Source of the DNA: Actinomycetota bacterium
GTDB taxonomy: Bacteria; Actinomycetota; Actinomycetes; S36-B12
Direction of reading: 5' to 3'
Assembly (NCBI GenBank): GCA_947472655.1
Contig: CANJCG010000004.1
Location: 1 to 34,498 of the forward strand
DNA length: 34,498 nucleotides
Positions 14,696 through 23,039 of this stretch are shown here, piece by piece (position 1 is the stretch's first letter; each line of letters begins with the position of its first letter). The notes beneath the pieces were generated by a model, which saw only the letters and a list, made by a program, of their open reading frames with translations, made no database searches and had not been told where the DNA came from. Both the position numbers and the translations under genes were made by a program.

Positions 14696-14917
14696 ATGAA
14701 TCGCATCAGGGTCCTCAGCCTCGCGCTGGCCGGTCTCACCACTGGTGTGTTGCTGCTTTGGGCAAATGTGGAGCCCACAGGTCCCCTGATGAATGCAACG
14801 TGGCTAATTTTTGGGATTTCAGGAGCGTTCATAGCCATTTGGCTGGCCTGGCGCCCTCGTAGTCATTCATTTCATGAGGTCGACGGCGAAATGGAGCATA
14901 GTTACACCGAACGGTGA
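14696..14917 (+). CDS. Small two-span membrane protein, unknown function
   Basis: A 73-residue protein not recognised as a known family. It has two hydrophobic segments, about 5-22 (VLSLALAGLTTGVLLLW) and about 34-51 (ATWLIFGISGAFIAIWLAW), joined by a short loop, and a polar C-terminal tail rich in Glu and His. A leaderless-type -10 and the divergence from the Nudix gene support it as a real gene. The next gene downstream is rbpA, 137 bases away. Confidence 0.6.
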   Translation: MNRIRVLSLALAGLTTGVLLLWANVEPTGPLMNATWLIFGISGAFIAIWLAWRPRSHSFHEVDGEMEHSYTER

Positions 14918-14986
14918 CTCTGCCCGGCTCATCTTTTGCCAGAAGTTCGCTCCTCATGATTGGGCGGACCAAGTGCTCATCTGCTT

Positions 14987-15012
14987 GGAACCCAAGGCGC
15001 ATTTTCTTCGTC
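14987..15012 (+). promoter_or_regulatory. SigR-like promoter candidate upstream of rbpA
   Basis: GGAAC (14987-14991), 18 bases and GTC (15010-15012) resemble the GGAAT-N18-GTT promoter of the thiol-stress sigma factor SigR, which drives rbpA in Streptomyces. One base differs in each half, so this is weak. Confidence 0.2.
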
Positions 15013-15054
15013 CAACACCCAAGAAGGTTCATTTCTAGGTGAAGGAGTTGCCAG

Positions 15055-15420
15055 ATGAATGAGTTATCAATGCGGGGGTCACGGATCGGTGCTCTCAGCC
15101 TCGAGAACGATCTACATGTCGTCCCGGCCCAACGTCAAACACTCCAATACGTCTGTAGCGCAGGTCACTCGACAATTGTTCCGTTTTCGATCGAAGCGGA
15201 AGATATACCTCACACATGGGGTTGCCGCTGCGGTCGCGAAGGACAAGCAACAGGAACACTAGAAAAGATGGCGTCCACCGAGATCAAAGAAGAGCGGTAC
15301 GTTCGTTCGCATTGGGACATGCTCCTAGAAAGACGAACGATTGCTGATCTCGAGGTCCTGCTCAGTGAACGTCTTGCTCTGCTACGGGCACATGAAATTC
15401 CGGAGCTCAAGACGGCCTAG
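15055..15420 (+). CDS. rbpA: RNA polymerase-binding protein RbpA
   Basis: A 121-residue actinobacterial transcription factor that binds the primary sigma factor and stabilises open complexes. The N-terminus contains RGSRIGALS. The core has four potential zinc ligands, Cys34, His38, Cys57 and Cys59, as in zinc-binding RbpA proteins. The sigma-interaction domain is SHWDMLLERRTIADLEVLL. GAAGGAG lies about 7 bases before the ATG. An internal in-frame ATG at 15070 is less likely to be used. The gene converges on fxsA and shares a hairpin with its 3' end. The rbpA-fxsA-ppm neighbourhood is also found in Mycobacterium. Confidence 0.95.
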   Translation: MNELSMRGSRIGALSLENDLHVVPAQRQTLQYVCSAGHSTIVPFSIEAEDIPHTWGCRCGREGQATGTLEKMASTEIKEERYVRSHWDMLLERRTIADLEVLLSERLALLRAHEIPELKTA

Positions 15421-15437
15421 TCAATCGCTTATTGTAG

Positions 15438-15857
15438 TTACAGGGGGTCGTCGTTCTCATGAATGACGACCCCCTCAACTATTTGTGAATCCTGATTCCA
15501 ATTATTCAATCGGACGTTTATGTTTCCCGTGTGAGTATTCATCGCAGCGAACGGAGCTGCCAAAATCTTTTGAACGAACGGGATTAAACACAACACCGCC
15601 AAAATGTCCGTCCATACTCCGGGAATCATCAATAGGACTCCGGCCAGCATGTGAAACGTTGTTCTCGAGGCCGGCACTTGCTTTTGTTGCGCAGCATCAA
15701 GTGCGCTGCGCCCTGCTTTCTTGAACAATAACCAGCCTAGAGGCAGGCCTGCCACGTAGACGAAGACCGTCCATCCGAAACCAAGCCAAATAATGAGCAA
15801 CCAGGCGGTCGAGATTTCTAGAAGTGGGTAGCCAAAGATTAATAACCTTTTGCGCAC
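15438..15857 (-). CDS. fxsA: FxsA family membrane protein
   Basis: A 139-residue inner-membrane protein with hydrophobic spans at about 5-21, 23-40 and 70-92. The family hallmark is GVLLMIPGVWTDILAVLCLI, with the conserved PG, TD and final IP. E. coli FxsA suppresses phage T7 exclusion by the F plasmid when overproduced; the normal role is unknown. The GTG start is 2 bases after the ppm1 stop, so it is the last gene of lnt-ppm1-fxsA. Its final codons form one arm and loop of the hairpin shared with rbpA. Confidence 0.88.
   Translation of the reverse strand: MRKRLLIFGYPLLEISTAWLLIIWLGFGWTVFVYVAGLPLGWLLFKKAGRSALDAAQQKQVPASRTTFHMLAGVLLMIPGVWTDILAVLCLIPFVQKILAAPFAAMNTHTGNINVRLNNWNQDSQIVEGVVIHENDDPL
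15442..15475. terminator. 15-bp hairpin between rbpA and fxsA
   Basis: Positions 15442-15456 pair with 15461-15475 (AGGGGGTCGTC with GACGACCCCCT, then one G-T and three more pairs), closing a four-base TCAT loop. The stem lies 21 bases past the rbpA stop and inside the last codons of convergent fxsA. There is no long T tract, so termination is inferred from stability and position. Confidence 0.6.
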
Positions 15858-15859
15858 GG

Positions 15860-16639
15860 CTATTGCCCCTCCCGTTGTGCTTGCGCCCGCCGACGTGAAG
15901 CTTTGCGACGCACACGCGTCACGCGGTCGTCTAGGCCCCAGACAGTTACTCGCCAGAGCGCCTCAACAACGATCTTCTGGCTCATCTTGCTAGATCCCGC
16001 AGTTCGCTCAACAAAGGTGATGGGAACTTCAACAACCTTGAGGTGACGTTGGGAGGCGCGCCAAGCTAGGTCTACCTGAAAGCAATAGCCCTGCGATGCA
16101 ACTTCGTGTAAATCCAATTTACGAAGTGCGTCCGCACGAAAGGCGCGATACCCACCAGTCACATCGCGAAGTGGGATGCCAAGCAGCACCCGTGTATAAA
16201 AACTTCCGCCTTTAGACAAGAACTGGCGACTCTTTGGCCAATTCTCGGTTCCGCCGCCTACAACCCAACGCGAGCCCAGCACTAGATCGGCCTCGCGCAA
16301 TGCATCGAGCAGGCGCGGTAGTTGCTCGGGTTGATGAGAACCATCCGCGTCCATCTCAACGACAACGTCGTATCCCTGCTGCAAGGCCCAGGCGAAACCC
16401 GCGAGATACGCTGCACCAAGACCCTCTTTGCCAAGACGATGCATCACATGAATATTCGCGTCGCGATCTGCAAACACATCGGCTAGACGCCCAGTGCCAT
16501 CAGGAGAGTTGTCATCCGCGACGAGGATGTGCACCTCTGGAACGCTGGATCGCACACGCTCTAAAATCATCGGTAATGATTCAAGTTCATTGAACGTTGG
16601 AATAATGACCAAGATCGGGCCCAAGTCTTCGAATGTCAC
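15860..16639 (-). CDS. ppm1: Polyprenol monophosphomannose synthase
   Basis: A 259-residue family 2 glycosyltransferase that transfers mannose from GDP-mannose to polyprenyl phosphate, the sugar donor for lipoglycans and protein O-mannosylation. Motifs: VIIPTFNELESL, VADDNSPDGTG, VVEMDADGSHQPEQL (the DxD metal site) and DVTGGYRAFR. No C-terminal membrane domain is present, so it is the catalytic Ppm domain only. The GTG start overlaps the lnt stop by 4 bases (GTGA). In M. tuberculosis the Lnt-like and Ppm domains are fused; here they are two overlapping genes. Confidence 0.92.
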   Translation of the reverse strand: MTFEDLGPILVIIPTFNELESLPMILERVRSSVPEVHILVADDNSPDGTGRLADVFADRDANIHVMHRLGKEGLGAAYLAGFAWALQQGYDVVVEMDADGSHQPEQLPRLLDALREADLVLGSRWVVGGGTENWPKSRQFLSKGGSFYTRVLLGIPLRDVTGGYRAFRADALRKLDLHEVASQGYCFQVDLAWRASQRHLKVVEVPITFVERTAGSSKMSQKIVVEALWRVTVWGLDDRVTRVRRKASRRRAQAQREGQ

Positions 16640-18171
16640 CCCGCAACCTTACGTTGCTCGGCCCGCGTACCCGCCATGGCGCGCACCGCTACCAAGCCGG
16701 CCATAAAAATTGCCAAGAGAGACCACGCTGCAGCTAATGGGCGCCCTATGTATGCGCTCATATTCAATGAGCCTCGCAGTGCCACTTCGTGCACCAGAGC
16801 GCCTACCTGACCCTCTGGGACTTGCGCTTGCACTGAACCATCAGGACCGATGAATGCGGAGATCCCCGTGGTGGCTGCAACGACGACACTGCGACCAGTC
16901 TCTAAGGCTCGCATCTGTTCAATCGCCAGTTGCTGTTCTGGCTGCGCTGTGCCGGAATACGTGGCGTTATTCGTCTGCACCATGAGCACTCGTGCACCGT
17001 CATCTATGCGTGTATAGATCACGCTGTTGTAGGCCACTTCGAAGCAGATAACGTCACCCGTTTTGACTCCGTTGATATCAAAAATCCCCGTGTCAGTGCC
17101 GGCTGCAAAATCACGGCCTATTCGATCAAATCGATCTATGAGAGGGGCTATGAATGACCGGAAGGGGATGTACTCGCCAAAAGGCACAGGATGAGTCTTG
17201 CTGTAGTGCTGACCGGCACCCATGAGTGGATCCCACAAGATTCCTTGGTTTAAAACAGTACTTGAGTCGTCAGGATTATTGACCACGGCGCCTACGAGTA
17301 TCGGCACATTTAGAGCGCGAGCCGCAACACCGATTGCTGCCTGAGCCGCACTATCAATGTACGGATCAAGATCAGATGAATTTTCTGGCCACAGTACGAA
17401 TGCCGGCTTCGACTGCTTGCCGTGCGCAACATCAATAGCGAGCAGCATCGATTGACGAACGTGTCTGTCCAGAACGGCGCGACGTACATCGAAGGCACCT
17501 AGACCAATCTCAGGCGTACCGCCTTGAACAACTCCGATCTGCGCAGTTGCCGCTCCCCCATCCGTGTCACCCTCCGTGGGAGGCGAAATAAATAAAGGGA
17601 GAATGAAAGTCGCCAGTAATAGGACAAACCACGAGGCGGCTTGCCGCACATTGAGTGAGTACAACGCGGCTATCGATGCAACCAGTGCGCAGGAGCCCAG
17701 AACCAGCCAGCCCCCAGATCCAAGCATTCCCAAAACGACGGCTGAACGTCCAAAAAGAGTATCGCCCTGCGAAAACGCGAGACTGCCCCAAGGAAAACCC
17801 CCGAAAGGAAAACTACCGCGTACCCATTCCTGAGCAATCCACACGCCAGGTACGAGCAGTGGCCACCATTTGATACGAGTCAATAACGCGATTCCGATAC
17901 CCATAACACCGAAGGAAAGCGCGCAGACCAACGCCAGTAGGAGCCAGGCGTCATAACCAACGATCGTTAACCAATACAAAAGCAGCGTAAAGAAAACAAA
18001 CCCGCATAGAGACGAATAGATGAAGGCCCGATGCCATGAGGAACCAAGGAGCACTGCGACCAAAGCACACGCGGCCGGGAAAGCTGCCCAACCCAAAGCC
18101 AATGGAGCAAATGCCGACCACATGAGAGCACCGCTCAACGGCGCCATAATCCAGCGCCAGTGCTTCAGCAC
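16636..18171 (-). CDS. lnt: Apolipoprotein N-acyltransferase
   Basis: A 511-residue protein with about six N-terminal membrane spans, a nitrilase-type catalytic domain outside the membrane, and a final span. It adds the third acyl chain to lipoproteins. The catalytic triad is visible: Glu in LWPENSS (about 263), Lys in YSKTHPVPFGEYIPF (about 325) and Cys in DVICFEVAY (about 375). The start is GTG at 18171; an upstream ATG is out of frame, and no clear Shine-Dalgarno is present. It is the first gene of lnt-ppm1-fxsA. An inverted repeat lies 30-45 bases upstream. Confidence 0.92.
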   Translation of the reverse strand: MLKHWRWIMAPLSGALMWSAFAPLALGWAAFPAACALVAVLLGSSWHRAFIYSSLCGFVFFTLLLYWLTIVGYDAWLLLALVCALSFGVMGIGIALLTRIKWWPLLVPGVWIAQEWVRGSFPFGGFPWGSLAFSQGDTLFGRSAVVLGMLGSGGWLVLGSCALVASIAALYSLNVRQAASWFVLLLATFILPLFISPPTEGDTDGGAATAQIGVVQGGTPEIGLGAFDVRRAVLDRHVRQSMLLAIDVAHGKQSKPAFVLWPENSSDLDPYIDSAAQAAIGVAARALNVPILVGAVVNNPDDSSTVLNQGILWDPLMGAGQHYSKTHPVPFGEYIPFRSFIAPLIDRFDRIGRDFAAGTDTGIFDINGVKTGDVICFEVAYNSVIYTRIDDGARVLMVQTNNATYSGTAQPEQQLAIEQMRALETGRSVVVAATTGISAFIGPDGSVQAQVPEGQVGALVHEVALRGSLNMSAYIGRPLAAAWSLLAIFMAGLVAVRAMAGTRAEQRKVAG

Positions 18172-18201
18172 GGTGATGTCATCGCAGCTGACGAGACGAC
18201 T

Positions 18202-18215
18202 CGATATTCATATCG
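18202..18215. promoter_or_regulatory. Inverted repeat between pepQ and lnt
   Basis: CGATAT-TC-ATATCG is a 6-bp dyad in the gap between the pepQ stop and the lnt start. It is AT-rich and lacks a T tract, so an operator is more likely than a terminator. Function unproven. Confidence 0.3.
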
Positions 18216-18219
18216 TGTA

Positions 18220-19356
18220 CTAATCAACCACGACAAGTTCGTGTGGCTGATTATTCATCGACTCAATGCCAGTCTCAGTACACACCACAATGTCTTCGAT
18301 GCGTGCACCAAATCGGCCTTCATCATAAAAACCAGGCTCAATACTGAAAGCCATTCCAGGTTCGAGTAGAAATGGGTTTCCTTGATATATGTACGGTTCT
18401 TCGTGAGTTTGCATACCGATTCCGTGACCGGTGCGATGAATGAACAATTCACCTAAACCATGCTCATCTAGATGGCTTCGAGCCGCTGCGTCAACGCTGC
18501 CAGCGCTCACTCCCGGCCTAGCCATTTCTCGAGAGTTCTTTTGAGCGTCGAACAAAATGTCATACTTAGCGAGATACTCTTGGCCGGGATCACCCACTGC
18601 ATACATGCGCGTGCAGTCGCTGCAGTATCCGTCAGGCATAGTTCCACCGATATCTACAACAACTGCGTCGCCAAATTGGATGACGTAATCTGAAACATCA
18701 TGGTGCGGGCTTGCTCCGTTAGCACCTGCGGCCACGATGACGAAATCGACACTGACGTGTCCCTCACTGATGATGAGTTCGGCAATATCGCGCCCTACTT
18801 CGCGTTCTGTTCGTCCGACTCTCAACAGCGCTGGCACTTGAGCATGAACTCGATCGATTGCAGCGCCTGCCCTGCGAAGTGCCGCAATTTCGCGGGCATC
18901 TTTTCGCATACGGATAGGTTCAATAAGCCCACCAGCGAGTTGCTGTTCGGCATCTGGCATCGCCGCTTTCAAACGAAGAACCTTAGAAGCCCACATATGG
19001 TCGTCAACGGCGATAGACAGGGCTCCGGGTAAAAGATCAGCCACTCGAGCATAAGGATCTTGCCCTTCACCACAGCCGATCACTGGCAAACCGAGGTCAG
19101 CGATCGGGCTTGCCAATGCTGCCAGGACTTCCAAATTCGGAACCACGATAGACGCGTCTCCGTGAGTTGGAATCACCAAGCACGTGAGCCTCTCAAGAGC
19201 TTTGGCGTCGTATCCCGTCAAGTAGCGGAGGTCGGCTCCAGGCGTGACTAAAACAGCATCGATGCCTACTGCTCGAGCAGCTGACTTTACTTTGTCCATT
19301 CGGCTCAGGAAGTCAGCTGTTCCAAATTCGCTCTTCACCGTCTTAATGTAAGGCAT
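18220..19356 (-). CDS. pepQ: M24 family Xaa-Pro dipeptidase/aminopeptidase
   Basis: A 378-residue metallopeptidase. The N-terminal creatinase-like domain (about 1-145) contains GADLRYLTGYDAKALERL. The pita-bread catalytic domain has the five metal ligands: Asp in VVVDIGG, Asp in YCSDCTR, His in RTGHGIG, Glu in FSIEPGFY and Glu in ARIEDIVV. Such enzymes cleave dipeptides or N-terminal residues next to proline. Gene order with the 5'-3' exonuclease and helY matches M. tuberculosis Rv2089c-Rv2092c. The gene is divergent from the exonuclease with 41 bases between the starts. No ribosome site is apparent. Confidence 0.92.
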   Translation of the reverse strand: MPYIKTVKSEFGTADFLSRMDKVKSAARAVGIDAVLVTPGADLRYLTGYDAKALERLTCLVIPTHGDASIVVPNLEVLAALASPIADLGLPVIGCGEGQDPYARVADLLPGALSIAVDDHMWASKVLRLKAAMPDAEQQLAGGLIEPIRMRKDAREIAALRRAGAAIDRVHAQVPALLRVGRTEREVGRDIAELIISEGHVSVDFVIVAAGANGASPHHDVSDYVIQFGDAVVVDIGGTMPDGYCSDCTRMYAVGDPGQEYLAKYDILFDAQKNSREMARPGVSAGSVDAAARSHLDEHGLGELFIHRTGHGIGMQTHEEPYIYQGNPFLLEPGMAFSIEPGFYDEGRFGARIEDIVVCTETGIESMNNQPHELVVVD

Positions 19357-19397
19357 TGTCCGTCAACTTTTAGCCGGAGTTCTGGCAGGATTGGTTC

Positions 19398-20309
19398 ATG
19401 TCCTTGGGCCCGGTATTACTTTTGGACAGCGCATCGCTGTATTACCGAGCCTTTTATGCGCTTCCCGAGTCCATGACGGCCCCAGATGGCAGGCCGCACC
19501 ACGCCATTCGAGGCTTCCTTTCCATGGTGGATGCCCTGCACCACACCTACTCCCCTAGCGGATTAGTGGCTTGCTGGGACTTTGATTGGCGTCCTCAATG
19601 GCGGGTTGATCTCATGCCTTCGTATAAAACGCACCGAGTTTTGGAAACAACGGCTGAGGGTGAATTCCTCGAAGACGAGCCTGACAGCCTCGGGGCGCAA
19701 GTGGACGCCTTAGCTGAATTGCTTGACGTCAGTGGCATTGCACGCATTGGAATACAAGATTTTGAAGCTGATGACGTCATAGCCTCATTAGCGAGCCAGA
19801 TAAGCGGTGACGTCCTTGTAGTTTCGGGCGATCGAGATTTAGTGCAACTCGTGAACGACGCCAAACATACAAAATTATTGTTGGCTGTCAACGGTGGAAT
19901 GTCGAAGTGGCCATTATTAGACGAGCAAGGCGTAGTGGATCGTTATGGAGTTCATCCATCGCATTATGTTGATTACGCAATTTTACGAGGTGATCCATCC
20001 GATGGAATTCCAGGAGTCCCCGGAATTGGCGAGAAAACGGCTGCTGCATTAATCGGCGCCTTTGGCGACTTGGACGAAATTATCAAGGCTGCATCGGGTG
20101 TTCCTGTGAAACCTATGACGCCGCGCTTCGCAGGTTTATTGACCCAGCATGAATCAGATCTGCGCGTTGCCCGGCAGGTTGCAACTGCAGTTCGCGATCT
20201 TGAAATAGAAATTGATGCGCGGATACCCTCGGCCCCAAAAGATCCTGATCGTCGCCTTGAACTGGTTTCGTCTTGGGGTGTCGCACGCTTTCTACCAAAG
20301 TGGATGTGA
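19398..20309 (+). CDS. Stand-alone 5'-3' exonuclease (Pol I N-domain type)
   Basis: A 303-residue FEN-family nuclease without a polymerase domain. It begins VLLLDSASLYYRAFYALPE with the first metal-binding Asp. FEADDVIASLA and VVSGDRDLVQLV carry the acidic cluster, and ILRGDPSDGIPGVPGIGEKT is the helix-hairpin-helix DNA-binding segment with two more Asp. These enzymes remove 5' flaps and RNA primers. It is the counterpart of Rv2090. A CAGGAT hexamer lies 6 bases before the ATG, one base off the leaderless pattern seen elsewhere here. It converges on helY. Confidence 0.92.
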   Translation: MSLGPVLLLDSASLYYRAFYALPESMTAPDGRPHHAIRGFLSMVDALHHTYSPSGLVACWDFDWRPQWRVDLMPSYKTHRVLETTAEGEFLEDEPDSLGAQVDALAELLDVSGIARIGIQDFEADDVIASLASQISGDVLVVSGDRDLVQLVNDAKHTKLLLAVNGGMSKWPLLDEQGVVDRYGVHPSHYVDYAILRGDPSDGIPGVPGIGEKTAAALIGAFGDLDEIIKAASGVPVKPMTPRFAGLLTQHESDLRVARQVATAVRDLEIEIDARIPSAPKDPDRRLELVSSWGVARFLPKWM

Positions 20310-20333
20310 ACTACATCTGTGATTGTGCGTCTC

Positions 20334-23039
20334 CTACACCTGTGACACAGAAGCGACGACACCGCGGTTAACGAGATCGGCGGCCGCAAGGGCTGTCGCG
20401 CGTAATTCGTTATCAGCAGGAACTGCTTGCGCAATTTGTCCGAGTAGGTCTATGACTTGTCTTGACCAACGCACGAAATCGCCGGCCGTGAGTTCTTCTC
20501 TGGATAAGACGGAATACAGGGATTGTCCTTGACACCATCGATACATGGCCCACATGAAACCAGCGTCCAAGGATTTCGTGGCACTAACTTGGTGACGAGA
20601 TTCGATTCCATGAATGTCGAACCACATATCGTGCATGACATCAAGTGCGTCACGGATGGCCCCGTGTGGAATTTTGGGCGCCTCGTCTTCGCTGGCTCTT
20701 GATTCGAACACGAGGCTGGAACACACCGCGGCTAATTCGGGAGCGGTGAGCGATTCCCAGGTGCCCTGTTGCAGACACAAGGCAGTGAGTAGGTCAGCCT
20801 CTGTGTAAAGCCGCATAAGTAACTGGCCCTCTGGCGTGACCTTCGCATCATCATTGGCGCTCGTGAGATAGCCCAATTCGCTTAACACTTCACAGACTCG
20901 ATCAAAGTGGCGAGCAATTGAGTTTGTGCGTCCTTCAACTCGTTGTTCAAGATCGTGAATTTCTCGTTGAGCGCGATGAAATCGTTCTGCCCACCGAGCA
21001 TGTTGTTCGCGCTCATTGCATCCATGACATGGATGTTGTCGCATGCTCGCCCGAAGGGTGCTCACAACTTCATCTTCAGTCTGCGCGGGCTTCGTGCGTC
21101 GTCCTGTCGCGTGATCTCCTGCCACCTCACGCAACGCCGAGATGAGCTCTCGTCGTGCTTGTGGATTGCGGGCGGAAAAAGTCTTTGGGATTCGAATGCG
21201 ACCGAGGACTTCAAGGTTGGCATTGACTTCCAGACTCGAAATGCGGCGCACTTGGCGATCTGTGGTGAGCACGAGAGGGCGCGGGTCTGCCTCATCTCCC
21301 CCAAATCCGGTATCCAAAACGACTGCGGGGCCAGCACGCTTACCGGCAGGGATCACGATGACATCGCCTGGTTTAAGGGCCCGCAGTGTGTCGGTGGCAA
21401 CCTCTCGACGCTGTGCGGCCGCAGTTCGTGTGATGTCCTTTTCTCGTCGTGAAATTTGTTCGCGCAGCGATGAGTACTCAGTAAAATCACCAAGGTGACA
21501 GGCCATCGCATCTTGATAGCCAGAGCGGCCTTCTTCGAGCTTACGAATCTGGGTTGCAAGTCCAACTACAGATCGATCAGCCTGGAATTGTGCGAAAGAG
21601 GTCTCGAGAACCTCACGTGCAGTGTGTCTTCCCAGGCGTGCCACTAAATTCACTGCCATGTTGTACGAAGGGGTGAACGACGAACGTAAAGGGTAGGTGC
21701 GAGTAGAGGCTAAACCTGCGACTGCTCGTGGATCCAAAGACTCTTGCCAAAGAACAACACCGTGACCCTCAACATCGATCCCTCGTCGACCGGCACGGCC
21801 CGTGAGCTGGGTGTACTCCCCCGGGGTGAGATCCACGTGGGATTCACCGTTCCACTTGGATAATTTCTCTAGGACTACGGATCGCGCAGGCATGTTGATG
21901 CCAAGTGCCAAAGTTTCAGTTGCAAACACCACCTTGATGAGGCCACGTTGAAATAGATATTCGACCACTTCCTTAAAGATCGGCAGCAGACCTGCGTGGT
22001 GGGCGGCTATGCCGCGCTCAATCCCATCCATCCAGTCGTCGAACCCAAGTGCTAAAAGATCTTCATCCGATAAATGCCTCGTGGCTTCAAGCGCATATTC
22101 CCGCACTTCGATTCGTTCGTCTTTAGAATTCAGGCGAAGCCCGGAATGCATAACCTGCTGAACGGCGTCATTGCAACCATTGCGACTAAACAGAAAGTAG
22201 ATAGCTGGTAGCAACTCGTTTTCTTCAAGTTTTCGCACCACATCGCTGCGATACGGTGTGAGCGCATTTCGGCGGCGGTGGCTTTTCGCGTCACGGCTGT
22301 GTCTGCGTGATGCATCCCTGGACAAACTCTCTAGTTCTGGATTGACGATTTGCTGGTCATCGTCGACGAAAAGGTCATACAGGCGGTTACCTGCCATTAC
22401 GTGCTGCCACAACGGAACAGGTCGATGTTCCTCCACGATTATGTCGGTTTCACCGCGCACAGTAGCCAGCCAAGCTCCAAATTCTTCAGCATTGCTGACG
22501 GTGGCCGACAGTGCTGCGATGCTGACAGTGGCTGGAAGGTGAATCATCACTTCTTCCCAAACGGCGCCTCTGAAGCGATCAGCAAGATAATGAACCTCAT
22601 CCATCACAACATACGAAAGATCGTGAAGTGTGCTTGATTCTGCATAAAGCATGTTTCGAAGGACCTCGGTGGTCATAACCACAACAGGAGCCTCGCTATT
22701 GATCGAAGTGTCACCGGTCAGAAGGCCAATGCGCTCAGGCCCGAAATGTTCTACGAGATCGTGATATTTCTGATTCGAGAGTGCCTTAATTGGTGTTGTG
22801 AAAAAACATTTTCGCCCTGCTTCAAGAGCAAGGAAAACAGCAAACTCCCCCACAACAGTCTTGCCTGATCCGGTAGGTGCAGCTACGAGTACGCTTTTCC
22901 CACTTTCAAGGCTGCGACAGGCGCGTAGTTGAAACTGATCTAATCCGAAGGCGAATCCACTTGCAAAGGCTTGCACTTGTGGAGAGTGTGCTCGCTGCCG
23001 AGAAGCGGCGTACCTTTCAGACGGGCTATTCATCATCAT
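20334..23039 (-). CDS. helY: Superfamily II (DEVH, Ski2-like) helicase HelY
   Basis: A 901-residue Ski2-type helicase, probably acting on RNA. Motif I is APTGSGKTVVGEF (about 54), motif II MDEVHYLAD, motif III ALSATVSNAEEF, and motif VI TQLTGRAGRRGID. The C-terminal half has an arch-like insertion and the winged-helix and helical-bundle region of HelY. M. tuberculosis HelY (906 residues) is almost the same length. The start overlaps the end of tatC by 14 bases and has three successive ATG codons at 23039, 23036 and 23033; which is used is unknown. It is the last gene of the long pup-proteasome/Tat run. Confidence 0.94.
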   Translation of the reverse strand: MMMNSPSERYAASRQRAHSPQVQAFASGFAFGLDQFQLRACRSLESGKSVLVAAPTGSGKTVVGEFAVFLALEAGRKCFFTTPIKALSNQKYHDLVEHFGPERIGLLTGDTSINSEAPVVVMTTEVLRNMLYAESSTLHDLSYVVMDEVHYLADRFRGAVWEEVMIHLPATVSIAALSATVSNAEEFGAWLATVRGETDIIVEEHRPVPLWQHVMAGNRLYDLFVDDDQQIVNPELESLSRDASRRHSRDAKSHRRRNALTPYRSDVVRKLEENELLPAIYFLFSRNGCNDAVQQVMHSGLRLNSKDERIEVREYALEATRHLSDEDLLALGFDDWMDGIERGIAAHHAGLLPIFKEVVEYLFQRGLIKVVFATETLALGINMPARSVVLEKLSKWNGESHVDLTPGEYTQLTGRAGRRGIDVEGHGVVLWQESLDPRAVAGLASTRTYPLRSSFTPSYNMAVNLVARLGRHTAREVLETSFAQFQADRSVVGLATQIRKLEEGRSGYQDAMACHLGDFTEYSSLREQISRREKDITRTAAAQRREVATDTLRALKPGDVIVIPAGKRAGPAVVLDTGFGGDEADPRPLVLTTDRQVRRISSLEVNANLEVLGRIRIPKTFSARNPQARRELISALREVAGDHATGRRTKPAQTEDEVVSTLRASMRQHPCHGCNEREQHARWAERFHRAQREIHDLEQRVEGRTNSIARHFDRVCEVLSELGYLTSANDDAKVTPEGQLLMRLYTEADLLTALCLQQGTWESLTAPELAAVCSSLVFESRASEDEAPKIPHGAIRDALDVMHDMWFDIHGIESRHQVSATKSLDAGFMWAMYRWCQGQSLYSVLSREELTAGDFVRWSRQVIDLLGQIAQAVPADNELRATALAAADLVNRGVVASVSQV

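Noticed and set aside
14829..15032. Minus-strand 67-codon frame upstream of rbpA
   Set aside because: No motif or ribosome site, and it overlaps the small membrane protein gene and the rbpA control region.
20315..20351. Hairpin TCTGTG/CACAGA between the exonuclease and helY ends
   Set aside because: Six pairs with a 25-base loop and no T tract; likely chance.
20334..23039. HelY as part of a defence system because it is a large helicase
   Set aside because: Its motifs, length and neighbours match the conserved actinobacterial HelY; no defence partner is nearby.
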